A stretch of DNA of 64,000 bases, from contig JAPNXP010000016.1 of assembly GCA_028753945.1 (NCBI GenBank), forward strand, positions 2,947,501-3,011,500. The letters run 5' to 3'. The stretch comes from Hexactinellida sp. DTS-2022 (taxonomy: Eukaryota > Porifera > Hexactinellida). The position numbers were made by a program, and so were the translations under genes. The notes under the pieces were generated by a model that worked only from the letters and a program-made list of their open reading frames with translations, did not search any database and was not told the origin of the DNA. Numbering within the stretch: position 1 is the first letter of the stretch; every line of letters begins with the position of its first letter. Positions 46,266 through 56,940 of this stretch are shown here, in pieces.

Positions 46266-49200
46266 ATGACGGGAAATGGCAAGGGTTTGGAAACAAAGAT
46301 AGCTCTATTGAACAAGTGAGTTAGCGATATTTGAGGGTTTCATCCAGGCGCGTAATTTTGAAAGGAAACTTTTCTAGGCGCGCTAAAATCGAGAGTTCTT
46401 ATAGACGTAATACAAATTGTATTTAGGCGCTTGTAAGCGAGGTCAAACTAAATCTAGGCGCGCCGAAAATTTGCCTGGATGCAAGCCTGATATTTTATAT
46501 TCGTAAATGGGACCAAATATACCAGTGGTTCCCAACCTGGGGTCCACAAGATCTATTTCGGTCAATGGGACGGTTTACAAAGGTTAGGAATCGTTGAAAT
46601 ATACCATTCGAATTGTAACCAAATATATCATCGTTCCGTATTTATTATCATTGTTTGTAGGGAGTTCGGGTTGTTTGTATTGACGCTATCAAATGAAGAC
46701 AATGAATGGCAGAAGTTATCTAAGGTATCTCGACTGCTTTTGGAACAGAGGGAATTACTGAGACTAGAATCCACATTCCTATCGCTAGTTTCTGTTGCCA
46801 GGGGAGTCCCTAATGCGGGAGATATTACCATAACAACAGAGCTTACTCCCAAGAATGTTATACTATACCTGTTAGAAATATTACGGCACTTAATTGATAC
46901 ACTTGACCCTAACAACGAGCAGATCTTAAGGAATGTGTTAGAATTGTTGATATTCATACTGTCCCTTGGTCCCCCCTTGCCCCCTGTGGACAGGTACTTC
47001 GATTCGGGCGAGAGTGCCCCTAGATACGAGAATTTGATTAAGAATGTGCAATCGCCCGCCCAGCTTTTCAGCACAGACGAATTCCTGAATTCTATGAGCA
47101 GTGACGTCACTATTTTATGCGAGCAAGGGACGAATCTGATTGGTGGACTGCCCTGGACAGACCTTGCCTTACAGGTATGTTGTTGTTGTTTATTGTTTAC
47201 ATATTAGTGTTGATGTTGTTATTGTTGTGTATACAATAAAGTTATTAGCATATACTGTCGAAACCGGTTTTTTCTAACCAATTCGTTACATGAAATAAAG
47301 TAAGTTTAATCAAATAGATTAAACCGATTGGAAATAAAACAAAATTGGAATTCCTTACACAATTATAATAAATAGTTAGTTAGAAAAAACCGGTTTCCAC
47401 TGTATTGTTGAGTATGTTGTGTATTGTTTACATATTAGTGTTGTTGTTGTTATTGTTGTGTATAGGCCTGCAGACTCGCGAGGGGGTACGATCCTTTGAT
47501 GCGCCACTTCGACACCCCAGTGGCCAACCTATTCAGAGTCCCTATATCCCGTCTTTCTTTCGGGACCCCTGACCCATCACACCTGGAGCTGACACTGAGA
47601 TTAGTGGCTGCCTGTCCGTCGCTATTTATAGACCTAGACGAGCCCCCTCAGCCGAAGCTGCGTTCCCTCCTGTCCCTATTGGAGAGGACACATTCACACC
47701 TCTCCGTGTGTCTGGCTATGACGTCATGTCTGTACAGGCTATTTGTAGTATCGGAACTGACACTAGACGCCTGTCTAGACGATGATATTATAACACCTCT
47801 CATGGAGCAGCTGGCATTTATGGTCCGTGTCTATAAAGGGAGCGAGGAACAGCTGTTGAGAATGGTGTTCCAGCTGCTTAAGTTTATGAATAGAAGACAG
47901 GAATGTAAGGTTATTATAGCCGGACAACCGTCTGTGGTAATGGAATGCATGAGTGTTATTCAGGAATGTAAGTTCGAGGCGGTATTAGCAGTTGCGTTTC
48001 TGAATTCCATTGCGGCTTATCTGTCGTTAGAGAATACCAGTTGTCTGGTGCGCGCCATTTCCCACTGTTCCAGTAACGTATTTATGCCAAAGGAATTTGA
48101 AAACTATTTCCATTCAGTTTCCCTGCAATTGCTCGCTATGCATTCCTTAGACGAGCAACCTAGCAACACTTTGGGCGCAGAGGAATTTATGAAGTTTTCA
48201 TCGCATGCCATAATAGGATTAGCCGACCCTTCTTTCATGCAGCTTGGATTGAAAGTTGTTCACATTCTATTCGACTACCCTGGTATCCAAGGTATCATCT
48301 CAAAGGAATTTATTATCGCGTTTACGAAGCTATTTTTAGAATCAGTTCGAGTTGATTCCGAGGATATGATTGGCTTATTTGCCTTCCTACTGTGTAACTA
48401 TGTATTGCAGGGAGCTTCCGATGCTGCGGTTAGGGCTGTGAAAGAATCAGATTTTGTGTCACACGTTTTAAAGGTGTTAAATTATGCATACATACATATA
48501 CAGTAGAACCTCGTTAGTAGGAACACCAGGGGACCGTCAAAATGTATTCGCCTTATCCGGAATTCGTATTAACCAATATCATTTGTATTGAAAAGGCTTT
48601 GAAGGGGACTGAATAGTGTTCGTATTAATGGGAAATTCGTATTATCCGTGGTTCTACTGTAGTTACATAGGTTATCTGTTTAATTTATATTTTAATTTGT
48701 AGTTGTTTACATCGGAAGAGAGAGTGGAGTACTTATGTAGTTTCACACAAATTCTCAAGTATACCGTGGCTAGTTACGAAAGAGTGGGATTGGAATTCAA
48801 TGAACTGAAAGATAGAAATATCGTCGAAAAGTTATTGGGGTTATTATTGGGAAAGTACTGCATCAACATGGTAAGAGTTACGCGCCTATATAAGATTACC
48901 AATTGTGTCCATTGTCCAATTCAATGAGCATTCCAATGTTTCCTTATAGGAACCAGGATCTAAAACTTCCATCAACATACACTCAGATATAATATCCATT
49001 CTATGGACTTTCAGTTGTGATGTATCCTACTGCGAGGACACATTCCTTCGGTCTCTATCCGTAACTAAGCTAGTGCAGGTGTTAGATGTCCAGTTAGCAG
49101 ACTTATCGGGACTGGAAGCAAACTCGTATGTGTTCCGAGGAACGGCACATATACTGTCTAACTTGTCCCAGAAAAAGGAGACTGTTAAACTGGAAATAGC

Positions 49201-50819
49201 AGGTGTGTTATCGCTTTATAGTTTCATGTTAGGAATTAGTTCTAAGGGTAGTTTGAATAATTCTTACGGCTCCCTATGACACGCTTTTCAAACATTTTAT
49301 AATAATCTTCGTATGACAGGCTTGCTAACTATATTACTAGTACCATGGATATTATACAACGCTTCCTCTCTTTAAAATATACAAATAGTGTCATCAAAGG
49401 AACATTCTGTCGGCACAGCTGTAATTTTAGATTTTTTAAATATGTAAAGTGCCATCAAAGTAATATGCTGTCGGCACAGCTTTATTTTTAGATTTTTTTA
49501 AATATGTATAGTGCCTCAAAGGAACATGCTGTCGGCACAGCTGTAATTTTAGATTTTAAAAATATACTTATAGTGCCATCAAAGGAACATGGTGTCGGCA
49601 CAGCTGTAATTTTAGATTTCTAGAAACGGGTCTCGCCTCCTCTCTCTCCCTCCTGCTCCTGGACCTCACAAAGAGGACACCTGTACCATGGATTGTATTG
49701 GAAGTAACCCTGCGGCTAATCGACACTATAACAACTGACGATATATACAAACTGCAACTAATGCAGGAGCACAAATGGGTGTCTCTAATTGTTGATATCA
49801 TTAAGTTAGAGCCTAATACTATTGTGTTAAGTCGCGCTCTCGATTCGCTAAATGCGTGTGCTTCTATCTCGAGTGAACATAAACATTCCATCTGCACTCC
49901 CTGGTTGCTAGGGTATTGTGCTGAGCTGCTACAGAGCACTAGGAATGGGAGACTGCATTCCATTTGCTGCTGTCTCGTTGCTACGCTGGCAGACACACAG
50001 CTGGGGGCGAGGTAGCGTTTTAATTAAATTAATTATTTATTTATGTCCATCTCTCTCTATTCATAATGATTCCTATACCGTTCCAATGGAATAATACCTT
50101 AGACTCTGTTAATAGGAACACGGATAAGGGGAATACAATGGATAACGGATATAAGAAAATTCTACTAGAAAAACAGTTGCCATATACCCCTATATAATTT
50201 ATGCCGGTTATAACTTATAAGAACATTATATGCAGTTCCCGACTATGTTCATATAACCGGCATCTACAAGGTTTAATTCCCCTAGCCTATACAAATGCAT
50301 GCAAGTGACTCCGGTTAATACGAATGCCGGATAATATAAACATATTCCTATTACAGAGCTACTGTACGGTAATACTCTACGTAATGTCGACTTTCATTTT
50401 TGTATTGTTGGACCATGGATTCAAGCCGGGTTTTTCTCATATCCATTGTGCAGCAACACTAAAAAATTCGAACTATTTCCTATTTGGATTTTCGAACCAT
50501 TTTCACATACCTACTGTACATAGGTGTTGAATGGGTTATGAGCTAACAGCTGTCTGTCTGTAGATACGTGTCTAGCCTATCTCTGTCCGGACACCTGCTA
50601 TCCCTGGGCGGGGACCAGGAGCTCCTGGGGACCTGCTGTCAGCTGCTGAGGTGGGGGCACAATCTCAGAGACAGACTCCTCCTCAGCTGTGTGAGGGTAC
50701 CCCCGGACCCCTCCCCCCTGGCGCCCGGACACAGGAGGGGGCTGGGACAGCTGAGAGAGGAGCACTTCGTGGTAGACAGGTCAGTGGCAGTTCCTATTGG
50801 TACTAGCATAGGTTCATAA
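46266..50819 (+). CDS. Unidentified large helical-repeat-like protein (7 exons)
   Basis: Exons 46266-46315, 46661-47174, 47466-48473, 48703-48870, 48950-49202, 49624-50011 and 50564-50819 join in phase to 878 residues, ending TAA. The final exon may instead splice at the GT after 50779. The first exon is a short MTGNGKGLETKIALLN peptide followed by a consensus GTGAGT donor. The product is Leu/Ser-rich with repeated amphipathic helices (for example ILYLLEILRHLIDTL, RSLLSLLERTHSHLSVCLAM), suggestive of an ARM/HEAT solenoid. No signal peptide or catalytic motif is seen. I do not recognise the family; meiotic MEI1-type proteins were considered but not established. Exon 6 begins directly at the end of a MITE-derived array. 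The next gene, ATE1, follows on the same strand within 400 bp. Confidence 0.8.
47248..47404. repeat. MITE, 'CAGTGGAAACCGGTTTTTTCTAAC' family
   Basis: Inverted ends 'actgtcgaaaccggtttttt' and 'aaaaaaccggtttccactgt' with 'attcgttaca' and 'ggaattccttacac' inside. Fragments also occur at about 4645-4705 and 19441-19550. It sits in intron 2 of the helical-repeat gene. Confidence 0.82.
48501..48659. repeat. MITE, 'CAGTAGAACCTCGTTAGTAGG' family
   Basis: Complete element with TA flanks, CAGTAGAACCTCGTT at the start and a matching inverted GGTTCTACTG end. It occupies most of the 229-bp intron 3 of the helical-repeat gene. Confidence 0.85.
49386..49623. repeat. Four-copy array of a half-MITE ending at a splice acceptor
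   Basis: Four copies of about 60 bp read 'atagtgccatcaaaggaaca', 'tgtcggcacagctgtaat' and 'tttagattttt'. They derive from the family at 28485-28617. The last copy ends 'tttagatttctag' and exon 6 of the helical-repeat gene begins at the next base (49624). Confidence 0.88.
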
Positions 50820-51168
50820 TTCAAGGAATTATCCAGGAGCGCGACACGCTCCTTTTGGAGATGATTTTTGGAAAATTTGAATTTAGGACCGCGAAAATTT
50901 GGAATCCTCTCCTATACCGTAACATTAATTTGTGATTTAGACGTATGAAAATTGGATGAGACCAGGATTAGGAGCGTATTTACAAATGCCTGTATAATAC
51001 ACTGCTGGTACAGTAGATATCGGATATAGGAACATTCTACTGGAAAACGGTTGCCATATAGCCTGTATACTTTATGCCGGTTACACGATGTTCTTATAAC
51101 CGGTATCCACTGTAATAAGAACCTGACTATTATGGAACTGAAACCTATGATTATAAAGTCTCTCTATT

Positions 51169-54100
51169 ATGACACACTATCGGTACAGACATGCTATATA
51201 TAGGATGATGGGCGTGATACGACAGGGGTGCATGAACTGTGAGGCCCTACAGAAGCCCAGCTGTACCCAATCAGATTCCCTGAGCTCAGAGGAGGTATGC
51301 CTATACGCCTCTAGTCTCTCAATCGGACAGTACCAACAGCTGGTTAACAGGGGCTGGTATAGGAGAGGGGGCGACCGGATGTTCCGCTGGGGCACAAAGC
51401 TCCGGAGGGGGTGCGTGGATTGGGAGACGCGGGTTAGGGTTAAGGAGTTTAGTCTGAAACAGAGGAAGTCATTTTCTCGGGTTATGAAGAGGATTCCGGA
51501 TAGCCTTACCGTAGATACGGTGCCTGCCAGGTATATACCCTAGGGACATATGGTATCAGCTCACTTAGTCCGGTTAATACGTGCTTAGTTCTGGTTATTA
51601 CCGTATTTCCCCGAATAAGCGCCGGGTCAATAAAAATGACATTGGTATGATAAAGTTTAAACACATTAGTAGATCAACTTCAGTAGGTATACTGTTGGTG
51701 GAAACCATTAGAACCCACTTAAATATTATATTCTGGATTTTTCACAAAAGTTTCTGGATAATTTTGGCCCACGAAAACAATAATCGTCGAGGCGCTTATT
51801 CGGGGAAATACAGTATTTACCGTATATACTCTAATAGTAGTCCCTATTCGAATAATCGCCTACCTCCAATAATAGCCCCCCCAAATTAGGAAATACAAAT
51901 TTACTACCGGTACCCTGAGTAAATTTATTTATCTAATATTAGTCGCAATACGATTATCAACCGACTATACTAAATACATTGTATCAACATGTGATATTCT
52001 CGAAAAGTCCCCCAAAATTATTGGTCAGAAAATGGCCTAAAAAACAATAATCGCCTAGACTACTATTCGAATAAATACGGTACTTAGTTCTGGTTAATAA
52101 TTATGCCGGATATAAGAACATTCTACTGGAAAAACAGTTGCCATATACCCTATATACATTATGCCGGTTATAAGAACATTATATGCAGTTCCCGACGATG
52201 TTCTTATAACCGGCATCCACTGTTTAGTTCGGTAAATACGTCCCTACTAACGAGATTATAACTTCATAACATTCCATTCTACCACTAGATTCACTGAGGA
52301 GGGGTACACTCTCTATAACGAGTATAATCTGTACAAACACGACAAGTCCCGAGTCTCTAAGGAGAGCTACATAGAACACGTTGTTGACACCTGTGTGCCT
52401 ACTGTAGTGTCTGGTGTGGAGGGGGTGACTTATGGGACATTCCATCAGGAGTATCGGGTTGCTGGGGAACTGATTGCTATCGGTGTTATCGACATAATAC
52501 CAGAAGGTATCCTATTAGTCTAGGGCTGAAACGAATAGAAACATATATTCGTTTAGTAGTTTTCGACAACAACATTACTTTTGTTTAGATTGGAGAGATC
52601 GTAAATATAAATTCTTACCTAAACTAGCTGAGTAATAACTAACTTGTGTCTTAAACCCTTTGTAACAAACATTAAACTATTGTAACATCAAACAAAAAAC
52701 TATTTTCCACTGTATTTTGAGTCTTGAAATTGATTTAAGGCTTAGTCATCAAAACGAACGAATATTCAAATATTCGTTCGTTTTGAAAAAGTTCGTTCTT
52801 TACATTTCGAATATTCGTTTCAGGGGCGTATACTCGGGATGGGGATTGCCCGGATTGGTAGGGCCATTTATGCTAACTTGCATCATACTTAATAGAAGAT
52901 GATGGCTCTTGACAAATTATTGGTAGGGCCATGGCCTCACCAACCCTACCGGAGCCTACGCCTATGCGTTTCAGCCCTAATTTAACCAGTGTAAGGTAGC
53001 AACGTGTATGTACGATTGGAATGCGTCTCCAGGTGTGGTGTCGATATACTTCTACTACAAAATGTGTCGCGAGGTGACGAGACTCTCTCTCGGGAGATAT
53101 TCCTCCCTCAGAGAAATACAGCTGACACAGCGATTAGGCGCGCTGAGCGGGGAAATACGGTACTACTACATACAGGGATAACCCCAAACTGAGCTACAAA
53201 GGGGACTATAAGCCGGTGGAGTTCCTATCGAGGTGTGTCTCTCCTCACTGGACAGAAGACCCGGATAATGTGCCACTAACACCTCAACCAGGTACCATAC
53301 ATTCAGGGTTGATAAAAATCATGATTTTTTTAAAAAATCAAAAAAATCTGACTTTTTTTTATTTAAAACAGAATTTTTATTTTTATTGGTTTTTTTGCAA
53401 TCTATATATATCACTAAAACACTCAAAAAAATAAATCAAACAACCCTGGGTACCATACATTCAAACGTTACGTAGCGTAATCCCCAGTGTATACAGTAGA
53501 ACTTGTTAGTACTCGATTAGTAAAAGAAGTAGTAAAAGAAGTACTTACTAAACCAGGTATATATTAACCGAATTCTACTGTATGTCACAAAGATATTGGA
53601 CAATGCAAATATCGGAATTTAACAAGTGACTCATATGCCACTTGATATATATCGCCATAACAGTACCCAGAGGCGGCGCGGCTTTTGGGGGGCCCCGGGT
53701 GATCGACCTACTAGTCCCCTTTGTCCAGGGCCCCGGGGGGCCTGAACAAGGGGGAACCCTGGACAAGGGGGCCCCCCCTTGTAATCGGTTGAGGGGCCCG
53801 CGGGTGAATCACCCGTGCGGGGTGCGGCCGCGCCGCCTATGACAGTACCTGAAAACAGTAGGTTTTCACAAAAATTGCACACAAATCCCATATACTTTTA
53901 ACCGAGTACTGTATCGAGTGAATTCTAATAGTACACAGTAAGAATCCTTATGAATTAACAACAAAGTTATTCGAAACAGAAGATAATAAGTCCTGTGAAA
54001 TTTTGACCCGATTAAGTAGAGAATTTCTATTAACCGATGGCTCTATTAAGCGGAGTCTACTGTACGTATTTAGATATACAGTAGAACCTCGTTAATACGA

Positions 54101-54548
54101 ACACGGTTAATACGAATTTCCGGGTAATACGAACAAACAGTTCCACAAAATCAGGTCCCTACAATGGCTATTCAATGGGTATTAATTCTGTTAATGCGAA
54201 CTCCGGATAAAGCGAACAAATTGTATTAACGAGGTTCTACTGTATATAATATCCCTTGGAAGCGTAACGTAACGTATTGTGTCCCTAGAGGGTCCCCTGA
54301 GAGCTGAGGAGGTGGATCGAGTGGATTGGGGGACACACCCACCCCTAAGTGTTAGTGGCATTAAAATATACGTAAGTGGCCTGTTGATAACATTCCAACA
54401 GCTCATTACGGTTGCTAAGCTAGAACCTGAGGAATGTGAGGTCATAAGGAGCTCGTTGGAACAGCTGTGCTATGCACTGGGACCGGAACTAACTGATCAG
54501 TTGGTTCTACTTTATCACACCTCGCTAGACATCAAGTCTCTGCAGTAA
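51169..54548 (+). CDS. ATE1: Arginyl-tRNA--protein transferase (4 exons, apparent frameshift in exon 3)
   Basis: ATE1 transfers arginine from Arg-tRNA to N-terminal acidic residues in the N-degron pathway. Exons: about 51169-51530 (ATG at 51169, or 51205 if an acceptor at 51203 is used), 52289-52506, 53033-53291 and 54289-54548. The N-domain shows GCMNCE (the CxxC site) and YASSLSIGQYQQLVNRGWYRRG. The catalytic GNAT-like domain shows YGTFHQEYRVAGELIAIGVI, then SIYFYY, SLGRYSSLREI and YYYIQG. In exon 3 the frame carrying YYYIQG hits TAA at about 53179, while the conserved continuation NPKLSYKGDYKP lies in the next frame. The long linker of vertebrate ATE1 is absent. MITEs fill all introns. It may be a pseudogene allele, a sequencing error or a tiny unrecognised intron. 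Confidence 0.88.
51599..51816. repeat. MITE, 'ACCGTATTTCCCCGAATAAGCGCC' family
   Basis: Inverted ends 'ccgtatttccccgaataagc' and 'gcttattcggggaaataca' are separated by about 170 bp. A related element follows (about 51819-52083, 'taccgtatatactctaatag' to 'attcgaataaatacggta'). Both lie in ATE1 intron 1. Confidence 0.82.
52521..52979. repeat. 'TAGGGCTGAAACGA' element with a second element inserted
   Basis: Termini TAGGGCTGAAACGA and CGTTTCAGCCCTA bound the outer element, with 'cgaatattcg' palindromes inside. An inner insert (about 52824-52968) runs from 'ggggcgtatactcggg' to 'ggagcctacgcctatg' and carries inverted 'ggtagggccat'. A solitary outer end occurs at about 20749. It lies in ATE1 intron 2. 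Confidence 0.75.
53304..53448. repeat. AT-rich MITE beside the ATE1 exon 3 donor
   Basis: Ends 'cagggttgataaaaatcatg' and 'aatcaaacaaccctg' are inverted. The sequence 'ggtaccatacattca' lies on both sides of the element (53291-53305 and about 53449-53463). The exon 3 splice donor is therefore duplicated on either side. Confidence 0.78.
53670..53840. repeat. GC-rich palindromic element
   Basis: Ends 'aggcggcgcggc' and 'gccgcgccgcct' are inverted around a G/C-run-rich centre with 'ggggggccccggg'. Base composition is strikingly different from the AT-rich surroundings. It lies in ATE1 intron 3; open frames inside are not credible. Confidence 0.8.
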
Positions 54549-54956
54549 TGGTATATTCTGATTTGTATATAGCGTATAGAGGTAATATATTGTTGTTGTT
54601 GTTGTTGTTATTGTTTGTTATTTATTTATCAAATTACAGCTGCCTGAAACTAATAACCGAGACCATGTGTCGCTTAAACAAACAAAATTTGTTAAAATAA
54701 TATTTACTAACTCACAATTTATTAATTACTCAATTTGTTAATATACATCCCCTTCAAAGCCTTTTCAATACAAATGATATTGGTTAATGCGAATTCCGGA
54801 TAAGGCGAACGCATTTTGACGGTCCCCTGGTGTTCGTATTAACGAGGTTCTACTGTAGTTGATTTTACAAGCCACAGGTTTAACTTATTTATTAAGAGTT
54901 GGTAATAAATATTTTAATGTTTTATTTTATATAATTTTAAGACAACAATGCATAAA
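54549..54956. other. Convergent 3' flanks of ATE1 and the NHL gene
   Basis: Contains a GTT microsatellite, a partial 'aacgaggttctactg' MITE (about 54741-54857) and AT-rich sequence likely to hold both polyadenylation regions. No gene is seen. Confidence 0.6.
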
Positions 54957-56183
54957 CTAAGAAAATATTTGCAGACCAAAGTTATTATTCTGTGACACAC
55001 TAACTAATCTCCCGTTTGTGTCTATAGCTATTCCTCGGGGCTGATATAACATTCCTTGTTCGTGTCCCTCTCTTCCTATGGTGTGTAGGAGGTTGCCTGC
55101 TGGGGAGAATACACGAATGGAGTGTGTGCTTAGATCGCTAATGACGATGTTGTTGTTTGTGTCCAAACAGAAGAACCGTGGGCTTATCACATCCATTCCT
55201 TCTCCTCTGCTAATGAGAGAGTGTAGCATGTCTCCCTCTAGTGACAGTACCAGCATACACGGATTCTTGTTACACAGTACGTATACGCGGTCATGCGATA
55301 GCTTGACGTCATATGGTCGTGATATTGCCTGATGTGTGATGTTCCTCACATGGTTTAGGCCTGTGTCGAATACACAGATTCTGTGGTTACCGCTATCTGC
55401 TATGAACACCTGTCCGTTGGGATCTGTTGTTAGCTGTTTGGGATATTCGAATTCTCCGTTATTCGATCCCATCTTGCCTATCCGCTTAACGAAGCTAAAA
55501 TCAGTTAACGAATATTTGCTTACAGTGTGTTCCGCGGCACAACTAACATACAAACTATTCCCATGAATAGATATGCCATATGGAGTATTCAACTGTCCCT
55601 CACCTAACCGATTGAGATACTCTCCTGTTTCGGAGAATATCTCTATTCTGTTGTTGCCCCGATTAGCTACGAATATTTGGTTTGTAGCTTTGTTAATGGC
55701 GACACCACGTGGCCCATTCAACATGCCAGGAGCTCTACCTTCTTTCCCAGTAGCGACAGTGGGCAAATGGAATGTGGCGTAGTTAGGCAGACCTACTGGT
55801 ACCTGTGTAATCTCTCCGAGACGGGAAATGCTCACTTCGAGGTCTCGTGTGTCGCACCGCCACTTGAATTCTGTCTCTGCTGGAATGTTCGTTCTCAGTT
55901 CCCTCATTTTCTGGTCCAGTTCTGATACCGTTTTATCGCGGACGGACTTTAGGGGGTTCTCCTTCAAATCGGTTAGGAGGTGTGTCCGGGCGGTGGTTAG
56001 TTGTGTGTGCATTTCTTGTCGAGCCACCTCTGCGGCTCTCTTCTCCTCGCGTGCGTCGCGGACCTGAGTCAGCAGCTGAGCTCTGCGGAGATTCAGTAGC
56101 GCTATGAGGCCGTCTATGGCTCTGTTTATTCGTGTCTCTACGGGGTCTGCTGCTGGAGGGGGAATGGGATAGCGAGCTGCCAT
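54957..56183 (-). CDS. Coiled-coil/NHL-repeat protein (TRIM-NHL-like without RING or B-box)
   Basis: A single-exon frame of 408 residues. The N-terminal third is a charged coiled coil (about 15-115; RAQLLTQVRDAREEKRAAEV). The rest holds about six NHL blades, including GPRGVAINKATNQIFVANRG, NTPYGISIHGNSLYVS, PKQLTTDPNGQVFIADSG and QPRGIAIDTNGRLVSVS, forming a likely six-bladed propeller that ends at IFS. NHL propellers bind proteins or RNA, and the coiled-coil plus NHL order is that of TRIM-NHL proteins. No RING or B-box is present upstream in frame, so ubiquitin-ligase activity cannot be inferred. A spliced upstream exon cannot be excluded. It lies between ATE1 and VPS33A on the opposite strand. 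Confidence 0.9.
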   Translation of the reverse strand: MAARYPIPPPAADPVETRINRAIDGLIALLNLRRAQLLTQVRDAREEKRAAEVARQEMHTQLTTARTHLLTDLKENPLKSVRDKTVSELDQKMRELRTNIPAETEFKWRCDTRDLEVSISRLGEITQVPVGLPNYATFHLPTVATGKEGRAPGMLNGPRGVAINKATNQIFVANRGNNRIEIFSETGEYLNRLGEGQLNTPYGISIHGNSLYVSCAAEHTVSKYSLTDFSFVKRIGKMGSNNGEFEYPKQLTTDPNGQVFIADSGNHRICVFDTGLNHVRNITHQAISRPYDVKLSHDRVYVLCNKNPCMLVLSLEGDMLHSLISRGEGMDVISPRFFCLDTNNNIVISDLSTHSIRVFSPAGNLLHTIGREGHEQGMLYQPRGIAIDTNGRLVSVSQNNNFGLQIFS

Positions 56184-56940
56184 TTGATTGTTGTAGAAGA
56201 ATAGTTGAATAGTTTAGGTATGAATTGGTTGATATAGATAATCTGTGTATTTATAGATGTGTTATGATTTGTTTGTTGCAACAAATAACAATGATGATGT
56301 GAGTATAATGTGAGTATAATGTGGTAGTACACAACAACACGAGTTATACACGTGTATGTTGTAATGTCTCGTTACTAGGATGCTGTAAGGAATGTGGTCA
56401 AAGTTCATCTATTCTGTCCTATTTGCAATTCAGTGAGAATAACATATCACATTACCACAGCAGACTGCTACACTGACAACAGATTATAATATTGTTGTTA
56501 GTGACAATATATGAATTTCCAGTGTGTTATTCAGTATCCTCTCATTAGGAGACACCAGGGGACCCTCGAAATGTTCCCGTTATTCGTTTTAGACTCTCGT
56601 TAATAGCAACACGTATAAGGGAAACATCGGTTTATGAATACAGTGGATGCCGGTTATACAAACTTCGTCGGGAACTGCATATAATGTTCTTATAACCGGC
56701 ATAATTATATAGGGTATATGGCAACTGTTTTCCAGTATTATTTTATTTTATCCGGCATGTTCTTATAACCGGTGTTCTTATATCCGGCATCTATTGATAT
56801 ATCGTAGAAGATTTAATTCCCCTATACAATGCATTCAAGTGACTCCGGCTAATACATATACCGTATAATACGTCCTTACTAACTAATAGCACTAGTAGCT
56901 ATACATATATTACTATTGCATAAGATAGCTAGCTAGCTAG
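56184..56940. other. Divergent promoter interval of NHL gene and VPS33A
   Basis: About 750 bp holding a MITE of the 'acagtggatgccggttata' family (about 56638-56800) and fragments of the 'cgttaatagcaacacg' family. No exon is seen. Confidence 0.6.

Noticed and set aside
46266..50819. Assignment of the helical-repeat protein to MEI1 or CIP2A
   Set aside because: No motif I can align with confidence, so a name would be a guess. A profile search would decide.
53642..53891. Small GC-rich open frames or a CpG-island promoter
   Set aside because: The GC-rich segment is bounded by inverted repeats and sits in an ATE1 intron, so a transposon is the better explanation.
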